NCBI GenBank assembly: GCA_021199275.1
Contig: JAJQIJ010000018.1
Location: 139,156-203,155 of the forward strand
Origin: Clostridiales bacterium
GTDB lineage: Bacteria > Bacillota > Clostridia > Oscillospirales > Acutalibacteraceae
Direction of reading: 5' to 3'
Length of the DNA: 64,000 nt
The position numbers were made by a program, and so were the translations under genes. Below, piece after piece: positions 33,567-41,010 of this stretch. The notes beneath the pieces were generated by a model that was given only the letters and a program-made list of their open reading frames with translations, searched no databases and was not told the origin of the DNA. Position 1 is the stretch's first letter, and every line of letters starts with the position of its first letter.

Positions 33567-34151
33567 CTATATTATCAATTCCATATTAACGGCGTCATAA
33601 TTTTGTGCCACTGCCGAATCAACGTCAATATAAAACATTTCAAGATAATTGCCGTCTTGTGCATATGCTGTTGATGAATATATAACTTCCTGATTTCCGT
33701 TTTCATCTGTGTAAACCACGCTATATGGCACTTCGCTGTATGTAATGCCGTAAACAAAAAAATACACTCTTTCTTTGTCTGTGCCCTCTATTTTCAAATT
33801 GTCCGGCAAGCTACATAAAGTCAGCCCCCGTTCTTCGCCCCAATAGTTGCTGTGCCCGCTGGAACGAATTTTATATCTGTTTAGGTAAAACTTGCTTTTT
33901 GTAAGCCCAACCCTTGCATAAGATACATCGCCATAAGCTTTTTCTAAATAAATTATGCACGCGCAGTCGTCAAGGCTGGCCACAGAAAGTATTTCGGCCG
34001 GGTTGTCTTTATCAACAGTCAAATGCCTTACTATGCTGTCAGTGCTGTTTGGGTTTATAAGCGTTAAGCCATAGCCGACATAGCAAGCCACCGCCAGTAA
34101 AACGGCAGAAAATATTATTATTAATGTAATTTTTAGTTTTTTATTTTTCAT
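33567..34151 (-). CDS. Hypothetical membrane-anchored protein of the ABC operon
   Basis: 194 residues with one N-terminal membrane helix (ITLIIIFSAVLLAVACYVGYG) and an extracytoplasmic domain of about 160 residues with beta character. I do not recognise a family. It lies nine bases upstream of the permease gene and 16 bases downstream of a lipoprotein gene on the same strand, so it probably belongs to the export complex or senses its substrate. Confidence 0.7.
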   Translation of the reverse strand: MKNKKLKITLIIIFSAVLLAVACYVGYGLTLINPNSTDSIVRHLTVDKDNPAEILSVASLDDCACIIYLEKAYGDVSYARVGLTKSKFYLNRYKIRSSGHSNYWGEERGLTLCSLPDNLKIEGTDKERVYFFVYGITYSEVPYSVVYTDENGNQEVIYSSTAYAQDGNYLEMFYIDVDSAVAQNYDAVNMELII

Positions 34152-34166
34152 GCTGCAAACACTCCT

Positions 34167-35336
34167 TTAAATAATTATTAAATCTGCCTTGTCGCTGCCG
34201 TTTTGTGTTTTGTCATAATAAAAATCTATAGAAACATATTGTGTAAAAAGCAAAATGTCATTATAGCCGAAAAGGCATTCATAGTCGCTGCTAATGCTCA
34301 TGCTTTTTAAAATGCTGCCGTCTGTGCTGACAATGTAAATTTTTCTGTCGTTTGTAAGTCCCAAATTTACCGCCTGCATGGTGTCAATATAATAATTTTC
34401 ACCGTCAAATGAAATATAACCAATATCGTTAATGTCAGCGGTGTTTGCTATTGTTTTTTGGTCTAAATCATAAATATTATAATGTTTTTCTTTTTTGTCA
34501 TAATAAACAAGGCTGCGGTTGTTAACTTTAAAGCCGTATTGATAATTTTCAAGCTCTACCGTGCTGAAGCTGTTTTCGGTAATGTCATAATCGTAAACAA
34601 TGTCGCTATAGCCATTACTGTTTGCATTTTCAGCAGATTCGTCATAAGCTGAAAGTTCGAAATACAAATGGTTGCCGTAAATTTCAAAAGATGAAAGAGA
34701 TATGTCAAGCCCGGTAAAGGTAAATATTTCCTGCGTGTCTTGCATGTTTTTGTTTTTTGAGTCAAGCGGAATTTTATATATTTTAACGGTTTCTTCGGCA
34801 GGGGTTTCCCCCGCAAGATATCTGAACAAATAAACATAACCGCGGTGCACGCTAAATTGATAAGACGCACTGCCGGTGGACTTAAACAGCATGCATTTTT
34901 TTGTTCTTCTCTTGCCGTCAAGCGAAATTTGGCATGCATAATGCGTTTGAACTCCGTTTTTGCGCTCTACATATTCTACAATAAGCGACCCGTTATAATA
35001 AGATAAAAAAACCTTACTATAATGTGAATCTAAATAGGCAGAGCAGCTTGAATCATTGTGTTCGCAATTAGCCTGGTCGCACACAACGGTTGCCGCCATT
35101 TTTTCTGTGTCAAAATATTTAAGCAGCGAGTTGCCGGTGTCGATATAATAATAGCCGTTTTCAGCCCTCGCCACAGGTGACGTTGACACGTCTTGGACAT
35201 AATATTGGTAGTCTGTGTCAAAAACATAGTCGTCTGAATTCATAGCGGTTAAGTCAACGTCTGTTTCTGCGCTGCAGCCAAACAGAGTTGCCGCCATTAG
35301 AAAGCAGCATAAAATGCAAATTATTTTCTTTGGCAT
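34167..35336 (-). CDS. Lipoprotein with beta-propeller-like repeats
   Basis: 389 residues. The lipobox LFGC ends a typical signal (KKIICILCCFLMAATLFGC). The mature part contains repeated segments of the type NGYYYIDTGNSLLKYF, GYVYLFRYLAG, NHLYFELSAYDES and GENYYIDTMQAV, which resemble the blades of DUF5050-type extracellular propellers. AAGGAG precedes ATG 35336. First gene of the four-gene ABC operon. A role in substrate capture or sensing is inferred. Confidence 0.7.
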   Translation of the reverse strand: MPKKIICILCCFLMAATLFGCSAETDVDLTAMNSDDYVFDTDYQYYVQDVSTSPVARAENGYYYIDTGNSLLKYFDTEKMAATVVCDQANCEHNDSSCSAYLDSHYSKVFLSYYNGSLIVEYVERKNGVQTHYACQISLDGKRRTKKCMLFKSTGSASYQFSVHRGYVYLFRYLAGETPAEETVKIYKIPLDSKNKNMQDTQEIFTFTGLDISLSSFEIYGNHLYFELSAYDESAENANSNGYSDIVYDYDITENSFSTVELENYQYGFKVNNRSLVYYDKKEKHYNIYDLDQKTIANTADINDIGYISFDGENYYIDTMQAVNLGLTNDRKIYIVSTDGSILKSMSISSDYECLFGYNDILLFTQYVSIDFYYDKTQNGSDKADLIII

Positions 35337-35390
35337 AATTTTAACTCCTTAAATAGCATTTAACAAAGTGCCCGCTCGCATGGCTCCCGC

Positions 35391-35429
35391 GCGCCCCGGG
35401 CTGCGCCGCTTTGCAGAGCTGCCCGGGGC
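35391..35429 (-). terminator. Strong hairpin between the split secreted-protein gene and the ABC operon
   Basis: GCCCCGGGC / GCCCGGGGC inverted repeat just after the stop of the split gene; no long T run, so termination is probable but not certain. Confidence 0.45.
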
Positions 35430-35443
35430 TGTTACTGCCTGAT

Positions 35444-36145
35444 TTAAACAGTTAAAGTATATGTTTTGCTGCTTTCTTCTGCTGAAGTTTTGATATAATG
35501 TTCCGTAACAGACTTGATGTATTTTTTCGAGCCGGCGCTGATAAATAATGAAGCTGTTTTGCCGGTTACGTTAGTCAGAGTTGACTCTTCCGAATCAAAT
35601 CTATAATTACCGTTTGCGTCCGTGTCTGACCTTATGGCAAAGCCTATTGTGACTAATTCCTTTGCCTTGCCTTCGTAATATGTAGATGCCGTGAGCTTAG
35701 AACTGGTTATTTTAGCACTAAGCATTGGAAAGCAAGCAGAACCTGCCAAAAATGCACCATTAAAGCGAATTTGTGGCATTTTCGCCATTGCCTTGCGTCA
35801 GCAAGGCTGCCGGCTCAAATGTCAAAATTCATTTTTACTGCCTGCATTTTTGGTCTTTAAGTTTAAATTGTGCGGATTTGTTCTTAATCAAGGCAAAAAA
35901 CGCAGAAATGCTGTCGCATTTCGAGGCTTTTTAACGCAGAGTAAGGGCAAATTAGCCAATTTAAACCACGGTCTGCTTGCTTTCCAATGCTTAAGCTTTG
36001 CGGTGTAGCTGTTAACCAATGCCTTAACAGAATATGTTTTAGACACCGAGTTGGCCGCCGCCGCATTTAGGCCTGACGCGCCTGAAATGCTGAACACCAT
36101 TAACATTGCCAGTAAAACGGAAAACAATTTTTTAGATTTTTGCAT
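35444..36145 (-). pseudogene. Small secreted protein gene disrupted by a MITE
   Basis: GGAGG precedes ATG 36145, and a signal peptide follows (KKLFSVLLAMLMVFSISG, cleavage near AAAA). The reading frame is cut after NSYTAKL by a 271-bp element with terminal inverted repeats. The C-terminal part resumes as SAKITSSKLTASTYYEGKAK and ends at 35444. Removing the element plus one TA copy leaves 429 bases, an exact frame of 142 residues. The ancestral protein is of unknown function; its C-terminal part has DTDANGNYRFDSEES and SAGSKKYIKSVTEHY. As it stands the gene can make only a truncated peptide of about 85 residues. Confidence 0.85.
35719..35993. mobile_element. MITE with 22-bp terminal inverted repeats and TA duplication
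   Basis: The left end TAAGCATTGGAAAGCAAGCA (then GA) at 35719-35740 and the right end 35972-35993 are perfect inverted repeats of 22 bases. Each end carries TA, the target duplication expected for IS630/Tc1-mariner-type transposition. The 271-bp interior has no transposase, so it is non-autonomous. Its insertion point lies in the coding sequence of a secreted protein, whose frame is restored by precise removal. Confidence 0.88.
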
Positions 36146-36318
36146 AATTTGCACCTCCTGATTTGGTTTTGATAAATTGTTGCGTCTGTAATGTTTAAAA
36201 ATATTAAACATAAAGATATTAAACCACCGGAATCACCCCCTTTACATTTAAAGTTTTAATTTATGAAAATTAGAAAGAATCAAAGTTTGGTTTTAATTGC
36301 TGACTTACCCTGCAATAC

Positions 36319-36450
36319 TTCAATAAGGGTTTGAGAGTCATTAAACATGGGGCGACAGCCGCCAGAGCCCCAGCAGTAGCTTGTACTCACCACTGATTAA
36401 AAATCGCCCCCCAAAGCCTTACGAGGGGGAACATTTCTTTCCTGAGTTAT
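36319..36450 (-). repeat. Dispersed RNA-like repeat, copy 3
   Basis: Runs from TTCAATAAGGG to CCTGAGTTAT on the plus strand. Read on the minus strand it carries the stem AGTGGT/ACTGCT around GAGTACAAGCT, where both arms differ from other copies by changes that keep pairing through G-U. A partial second GC hairpin follows at 36451-36470. Confidence 0.75.
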
Positions 36451-36570
36451 ACCCCGCCGCCTGTATAGGCATGGAACTATCCCCAACTGATTATATCATA
36501 TGCAGTGTGTCGAAATTTGCGAAATTTGTTGAAGTTTTTAATAAAGCTATGTGTTTTTTTAAGGAAGTGC

Positions 36571-36711
36571 TTCAATAAGGGAAGGGCTTGAGAGTCTTTA
36601 AACGTGGAGCGACAGCCGCCAGAGCCCCAGCGGTAGCTTGTACTCACCGCTCGTTAAAAATCGGCCCCCCGCCGCCTGTAGAGGTGGGGTGGCATTTCTT
36701 GCCTAAGTTAT
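36571..36711 (-). repeat. Dispersed RNA-like repeat, copy 4
   Basis: Runs from TTCAATAAGGG to GCCTAAGTTAT on the plus strand, about 250 bases after copy 3 in the same orientation. It has the best-preserved sequence: ATAACTTAGGCAAGAAATG, the GC hairpin, AGCGGTGAGTACAAGCTACC and the TCGCTCCACG segment. Confidence 0.78.
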
Positions 36712-36841
36712 AATAGCAACAAATCGCAAATCAATTATCAACATTGCATAAAATTATCATCAAAAAGCGGCGTGACTTATTAACATTAAGTACACAATCA
36801 ATATGTGCCAAACAGAATATTAAAAAAGTTTAAAAAAAGTC

Positions 36842-36870
36842 TTGACAAATATTGTGACTTATGTTATTAT
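36842..36870 (+). promoter_or_regulatory. Promoter of small RNA B
   Basis: TTGACA (36842-36847), 17 bases, TATTAT (36865-36870). Confidence 0.75.
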
Positions 36871-36876
36871 AAATGT

Positions 36877-36984
36877 GTCTGATAAGCAAATGCTATTCAG
36901 ACATGCCAACTCTGATATGTCAAAGCTCAACCTTTCTCTTTTGACTTTGACAGCGAAAACGGCGGGTCACCCCTGCCGTTTTTG
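36877..36984 (+). ncRNA. Putative small RNA B
   Basis: About 108 nt from a consensus promoter to a terminator (AACGGC/GCCGTT plus T5). A stem TGTCAAAG/CTTTGACA presents a C/U-rich loop containing CAACCTTTCTCTTTT. The same AGCTCWAYCTTTCTCTTT motif occurs in small RNA D, and the complement of it occurs in small RNA A. C/U-rich single-stranded loops are common seed regions of Firmicute regulatory RNAs. Confidence 0.6.
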
Positions 36985-37070
36985 TTTTGCAAAATTAAGC
37001 AAGTGGGAATTGCGCGAAAGTCTAAACAAATATTTTTTTCGACTAAATTTAACAATTTTTAACAAAAGCA

Positions 37071-37099
37071 TTGACATTTTGAGTGAATTGTGGTATTAA
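37071..37099 (+). promoter_or_regulatory. Promoter of small RNA C
   Basis: TTGACA (37071-37076), 17 bases, TATTAA (37094-37099). Confidence 0.7.
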
Positions 37100-37105
37100 T
37101 TTATC

Positions 37106-37195
37106 AGTTCGTCATGTGAGCTTGGCTCAACCCAGCCAATGTTATGCCACCGCCCGGCATAACAAAAAAAGCGGCAGGAAACTGCCGCTTTTTGT
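37106..37195 (+). ncRNA. Putative small RNA C
   Basis: About 90 nt. It has the hairpins TTGGCT-CAACCC-AGCCAA and GTTATGCC/GGCATAAC and a terminator GCGGCAG/CTGCCGC plus T5. The loop CAACCC is C-rich like the loop of RNA B. No reading frame with a ribosome binding site. Confidence 0.55.
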
Positions 37196-37329
37196 TTTTC
37201 TCATATACTTTTTTCTCATATACTATTGAGTAATTTTTATTAGCCTTTTTACTTTAAACGCTGCTCATATTCCAGCTGCTGTGAAATAATATTTTCACCC
37301 ATTTCGCCTATTTTCAAAATCAAAAACAA

Positions 37330-37418
37330 AAACATAAAGCCCCGAAAAAGTTCGGGGCTTTGTGTGCGCCAGCCTGCAAAGAGAAAGATAGAGCTAAATC
37401 AATTCTGAATAGCTGACC
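37330..37418 (-). ncRNA. Putative small RNA D
   Basis: On the minus strand TTGACA (37448-37453), 17 bases and TATCAT (37425-37430) drive about 89 nt. The unit ends in AAAGCCCCGAA / CGGGGCTTT with a T-containing tail (37336-37361). It contains TTTAGCTCTATCTTTCTCTT, the motif shared with small RNA B, between the arms GTCAGC and GCTGGC. Confidence 0.55.
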
Positions 37419-37615
37419 GGTTAAATGATAACGTGATTCACGCAATTTGTCAAGCTATTTTTCATTTTTTTAAATTTTTTTCTTAGCTGCACTGTTTTTG
37501 GGGCTGAATAGGCAGGCTTACCCTTTTTTATTTACTTTTAAACAGTTATATGTTAAAATGTGAATAAAAAGTTGCGCAGATTAATAATTTAATGGGAAAT
37601 GCCGATTTCATCTAC

Positions 37616-37644
37616 ATGCGGGGAACATTTCTTGCCTAAGTTAT
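37616..37644 (-). repeat. Fragment of the dispersed repeat
   Basis: GGGGAACATTTCTTGCCTAA followed by GTTAT matches the terminal 25 bases of copies 3 and 4; the rest is not recognisable. Confidence 0.6.
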
Positions 37645-37790
37645 AAACGGCACGCAAATTCCCCGCCGTGTGCGGCGGCATTGGTGCCCGCTGTACACCC
37701 CGCCCTTGCAAAGCAGGGCAGTTTTTCCCAAACTATATTGCGCTTCAACCGGCTAATCACCGGCAAAACGTAAAGTCAGGGGAATGCAAA

Positions 37791-38807
37791 ATGAAAATAC
37801 TTATAACAGGCGGCGCGGGCTTTATAGGGCTCAATTTTATAAATTACACGCTGAAACACCACCCCGGCGACGAAATCATTTGCTTTGACAAGCTTACTTA
37901 TGCGGCTGATTCCACCGCCGTTAAACGTCTGGCTGATGAAAAGAAAATTACATTCGTACAGGGCGACATTGCCGACGCTGCTGCGGTGGGCAGGCTTTTT
38001 TGCGCAGAAAAATTTGACGCGGTGGTGAATTTTGCCGCTGAAACGCATGTAGACCGGTCAATAAAATTCCCCGCAGAATTTGTAAGAAGCAATGTGACAG
38101 GAGTTCAGGTGCTGCTTGACATGTGCCTGAAATACGGCGTTTTGCGTTTTCACCAGATTTCCACAGACGAAGTTTACGGCAGTGCTGCAAAAATGCCATT
38201 TGATGAAAGCGCGGCGCTGGTTCCGACATCTGTATATGCCGCGTCAAAGGCAGCTGCAGATTTAATTGCGCTTTCATATTTCAAAACGCACAATCTGGAA
38301 GTAACTGTTGAACGTTCGTCTAACAATTACGGCGCTTACCAGCACCCCGAAAAGCTTATCCCGCTGGCAATAAGCCGCGCGTTGGGCGGGCAAAAAATTC
38401 CACTTTACGGCACGGGCGAAAACAGGCGCTGCTGGCTTTACATAACAGACCATTGCCGTGCGACAGACATGTTGCTGCGCCGCGGCAGGGCGGGTGAAAT
38501 ATATAATATTTCCGCCGAAAGCGAAAAAACAAATATTGAAGTTGTGCGTGCAATACTTGCAAAGCTTAACATGCCGGACAATCTTATAAGCTTTGTTAAA
38601 GACCGCGCGGGCCATGATTTACAATACACAATTGACTCGTCAAAAATTAAAAACGAACTGAACTGGCGCGATGAAACAGATTTTGATTCCGGCCTTGGCC
38701 AAACGGTTGACTGGTATTTAAACAACCGCGCCCGGCTGCATGAAATAACATCGTCAGCGCAATACAAAGAATATTTTAAAGACATATACGGCGGCGAGCT
38801 TTTTTAA
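37791..38807 (+). CDS. rfbB: dTDP-glucose 4,6-dehydratase
   Basis: 338 residues of the extended short-chain dehydrogenase family. NAD-binding ITGGAGFIGLNFINY opens the protein. NFAAETHVDRSI, QISTDEVYGS and the catalytic YAASKAAADL with ERSSNNYGAYQHPEKLIPLA are characteristic of RfbB, which converts dTDP-glucose to dTDP-4-keto-6-deoxyglucose for rhamnose or other deoxysugars. AGGGGAA before ATG 37791 fixes the start; 41 upstream residues are rejected. The usual rfbA, rfbC and rfbD are not adjacent, so it may serve a cell-surface sugar pathway encoded elsewhere. It is the last gene with the left-hand sequence style. Confidence 0.88.
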   Translation: MKILITGGAGFIGLNFINYTLKHHPGDEIICFDKLTYAADSTAVKRLADEKKITFVQGDIADAAAVGRLFCAEKFDAVVNFAAETHVDRSIKFPAEFVRSNVTGVQVLLDMCLKYGVLRFHQISTDEVYGSAAKMPFDESAALVPTSVYAASKAAADLIALSYFKTHNLEVTVERSSNNYGAYQHPEKLIPLAISRALGGQKIPLYGTGENRRCWLYITDHCRATDMLLRRGRAGEIYNISAESEKTNIEVVRAILAKLNMPDNLISFVKDRAGHDLQYTIDSSKIKNELNWRDETDFDSGLGQTVDWYLNNRARLHEITSSAQYKEYFKDIYGGELF

Positions 38808-38872
38808 TGGGCAATTTTACGACAAGGTGCGCCCCAAGTTATTCAGATAAATTTTAACCGGGAAGGTTTTTC

Positions 38873-39238
38873 ATGTTTACAGCACACATAAATAAAAATA
38901 ACGAAATGCAAAGCTGTAAAGAGCACTGCGCCCAAACCGCCTTTTTGTGCCGGCGCTGCATGTCTGACACGGGTTTTGAAAACATTTCTTATTTAGCCGG
39001 CATTTTACATGACTGCGGTAAGTTTACAAATGAATTTAATGATTATATTATGAGCGCATCAAAAAGCGAAAGATTAAGAAAGGGCGAAGTAATTCACAGC
39101 TTTGCCGGGGTAAGCCTTGTGCTTAACGAATATCACCGAAAACACAGCGATAATGAATATGAACTATTGACTGCTGAAATTATTGCAGCAGCAGTGGGCA
39201 GCCACCACGGGCTGTTTGACTGTGTGGACGATATGTAA
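38873..39238 (+). pseudogene. Truncated Cas3 HD-nuclease domain fragment
   Basis: 121 residues matching the N-terminal HD domain of type I CRISPR Cas3: KEHCAQTAFLC, LAGILHDCGKFTNEFNDYI (HD metal motif), VIHSFAGVSLV and AAAVGSHHGLFDCVDD. Full Cas3 is about 750 residues with a helicase part; here a TAA stop follows directly and no helicase, other cas genes or CRISPR array are found in the window. AAGGTTTTTC precedes the ATG. It is most likely the remnant of a lost CRISPR-Cas locus, though a stand-alone Cas3'' HD protein cannot be excluded. Confidence 0.75.
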
Positions 39239-39292
39239 AACCAAAATTTGATACAATGCCCGCCGTGCATAGGTGTAGAAAAGTGGCTAAAA

Positions 39293-39340
39293 TAAAGGCT
39301 TTCAGCAGATTTAAGCCGTCTGCCGAAAGCCTCGTTTTTT
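39293..39340 (+). terminator. Terminator after the cas3 fragment
   Basis: AGGCTTTC-AGCAGA / TCTGCCGAAAGCCT followed by a T7 run. Confidence 0.7.
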
Positions 39341-39459
39341 TATTCCTTAAAATATCGGAGCATCGGCAAAAACCGTTTGAACCCGCATCAGAGGAAAAAT
39401 AAAAAAGTATACGAAAAATAAAAAGGTTCTATGGCTATATGCGGTAACTGTTATTCCCT

Positions 39460-40131
39460 TCAGAATGTCACGGCAATTCCTTTATGGTCGGATAGTTTTT
39501 TATCAAGATTCCATTCCGTAATGGACGGTTCGGAAGTGCCAATAAAGCTTTTTGAAACAGCGATATGGTCAATGCATTCTGACCTATCCGCTGTAAGCAA
39601 TCTCATGCCAGTTTCGGCAAAGCACTCCAATATTGAGGTCTTGCCGGTGTTGCTCGGATAGTAGTTATCTACGAAACTGCAATTATAATCGCCCAGGAAA
39701 CAAATCCGGCGTCCCCCGGCTGTCAGTTTTCTTAAATCGGTCATTTGACCGTGCAGCGCATCCATGAAGAAAGGCTTTCTATGTCCGTGTATGCCAATAA
39801 TGGAACCATACACCAGCAAATTACCATACTCGGTTTCAAACTTTACGCAGACGGCAGTAGTATCATCATAAGTGCTATATTGCCGGACACATGGATATTT
39901 TGAATATATTATCACCCGTCGCTCAGTAGGTGCATAATGCACAGGCATCGGATACGGCGGCAACTCATGATCCAGAGGAGGCATGGTGGAATAGCAGAAG
40001 GAATATCCAGATAGCCGTATGCGTTCATCTGCTTCCGTCAGCACAAGAATATCTGCTTTTCTTACTGTGAGTGTAGGCATAGTCTGCTCGATTTTCTTGA
40101 TTTTAGATATAAAAATCACGCTCCTTTCCAT
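39460..40131 (-). CDS. Endonuclease/exonuclease/phosphatase (EEP) family protein, N-terminus atypical
   Basis: 223 residues. KADILVLTEADE, LLVYGSIIGIHGH, CFLGDYNCSFVDNYY and the C-terminal SDHKGIAVTF match the metal-dependent EEP nuclease/phosphatase fold. The N-terminal strand, which normally carries a WN(x)R-type catalytic Asn, is replaced by SVIFISKIKKIEQTMPT, so the first catalytic residue seems absent. The protein may be degenerate or mis-started; AAAGGAG lies too near GTG 40119. It sits in a patch of mobile-element debris. Specific substrate unknown. Confidence 0.6.
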   Translation of the reverse strand: MERSVIFISKIKKIEQTMPTLTVRKADILVLTEADERIRLSGYSFCYSTMPPLDHELPPYPMPVHYAPTERRVIIYSKYPCVRQYSTYDDTTAVCVKFETEYGNLLVYGSIIGIHGHRKPFFMDALHGQMTDLRKLTAGGRRICFLGDYNCSFVDNYYPSNTGKTSILECFAETGMRLLTADRSECIDHIAVSKSFIGTSEPSITEWNLDKKLSDHKGIAVTF

Positions 40132-40156
40132 TACTATACATCACTCTAAAAGCAAT

Positions 40157-40333
40157 TTATGTCAAGGAAATATCTGAGAATATTGTGCCGAAAATCGGAT
40201 GGTATTTTTCAAGAAATATTGTATCAATCTGACAATATTCCTGTTCACTTATGTCGCCGTTTTCCAGCATTTTTCTAACCATACTCATAGTAGCCTGATA
40301 TAGTTTCTCATTTTTCATCTGTTGCTCACTCAT
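40157..40333 (-). CDS. SHOCT-domain-like small protein (58 aa)
   Basis: 58 residues beginning MSEQQMKNEKLYQATMSMV. The stretch MLENGDISEQEYCQIDTIFLEKYHPIFG is typical of short SHOCT-like proteins found in clostridial mobile elements beside recombinases. GGAGGTG six bases before ATG 40333 fixes the start. It overlaps the end of the HTH-zinc-finger gene by eight bases, so they are translationally coupled. No recombinase remains beside it, so the element is probably incomplete. Confidence 0.7.
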   Translation of the reverse strand: MSEQQMKNEKLYQATMSMVRKMLENGDISEQEYCQIDTIFLEKYHPIFGTIFSDISLT

Positions 40334-40733
40334 TGTCAACACCTCCAAAGCGATGCTCAATGTAGCACTCATGACAGCAATACTTTCTCGGAGCATTGCC
40401 GTATACCGAGAATGTCTTTCCGCAATTTGCACAGGTGATTTCTCGTATTGCTCTGCGGTCAACCATATCAAGATGAGAATTCCACCACTTATTCCTGCAT
40501 TTATCCGAACAGAACTTTTTCTCTTTGCGTCCTTCGTTTTGCTCAACAGGAACACCGCAGTATAAACATCTGTGTTCAATATTATCTTGCTGAGCAGTTT
40601 GTTTTTTCTGTGCTCTTCTGCGACAGTATGATTTCACGGTGTTTTCTGAAATTCCGAGCCTGCGAGCGATAGTACCATACCCAATGCCTTTATCACGGAG
40701 GGAGGATATAATTGCTTTTTGTTCTTTAGTCAT
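40326..40733 (-). CDS. Helix-turn-helix protein with C-terminal zinc ribbons
   Basis: 135 residues. An N-terminal sigma-region-4/resolvase-type HTH (ISSLRDKGIGYGTIARRLGISENTVKSYCRRR) is followed by two cysteine knuckle modules: CLYCGVPV with FCSDKCRNKW, and CANCGKTF with YCCHECYIEH. GGAGTG before ATG 40733 fixes the start; the 64 residues upstream in the open frame are rejected. Coupled to the SHOCT gene. This pair is commonly carried by clostridial transposable elements, where it may regulate or assist the recombinase. That role is inferred. Confidence 0.72.
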   Translation of the reverse strand: MTKEQKAIISSLRDKGIGYGTIARRLGISENTVKSYCRRRAQKKQTAQQDNIEHRCLYCGVPVEQNEGRKEKKFCSDKCRNKWWNSHLDMVDRRAIREITCANCGKTFSVYGNAPRKYCCHECYIEHRFGGVDNE

Positions 40734-40959
40734 AATTGTCACTCCAATCGTCAAGGGATATATCCCTCTACTTCTGAAAGGACAGAAAGACATTTTTTCA
40801 GCGGAAAAAGAGCAAAAAATAATGCCCATCGAAGATGTTTCCAATGGGAAGAAGATTATATAAAACATTGGCGAGTGATTATTTTTAATAAATATAGCGA
40901 CAAAATATTCAAAAAATAGTTCCATAATTACATAAAGCGATTTTATGAAACCAAAACTA

Positions 40960-40988
40960 TTGACTTTTGGTTTTTATTGTGATATATT
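40960..40988 (+). promoter_or_regulatory. Promoter of the fic gene
   Basis: TTGACT (40960-40965), 17 bases, TATATT (40983-40988), about 20 bases before the AGGGGG ribosome binding site. Confidence 0.75.
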
Positions 40989-41010
40989 AATAAAAAAGGG
41001 GGATTTAGTT

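Larger units (their letters stand above)
36146..37790. other. Gene-free block of 1.6 kb holding repeats and small RNA units
   Basis: No protein gene can be supported here. The block contains two full copies and one fragment of the dispersed repeat, three promoter-to-terminator units (small RNAs B, C, D), and a stretch of two TTTTCTCATATAC direct repeats at about 37197-37224. GC hairpins near 37657-37720 precede the rfbB-like gene. Confidence 0.6.

Noticed and set aside
35691..36008. Plus-strand frame across the MITE
   Set aside because: It spans both terminal repeats and part of the disrupted gene, has low complexity and no transposase motif.
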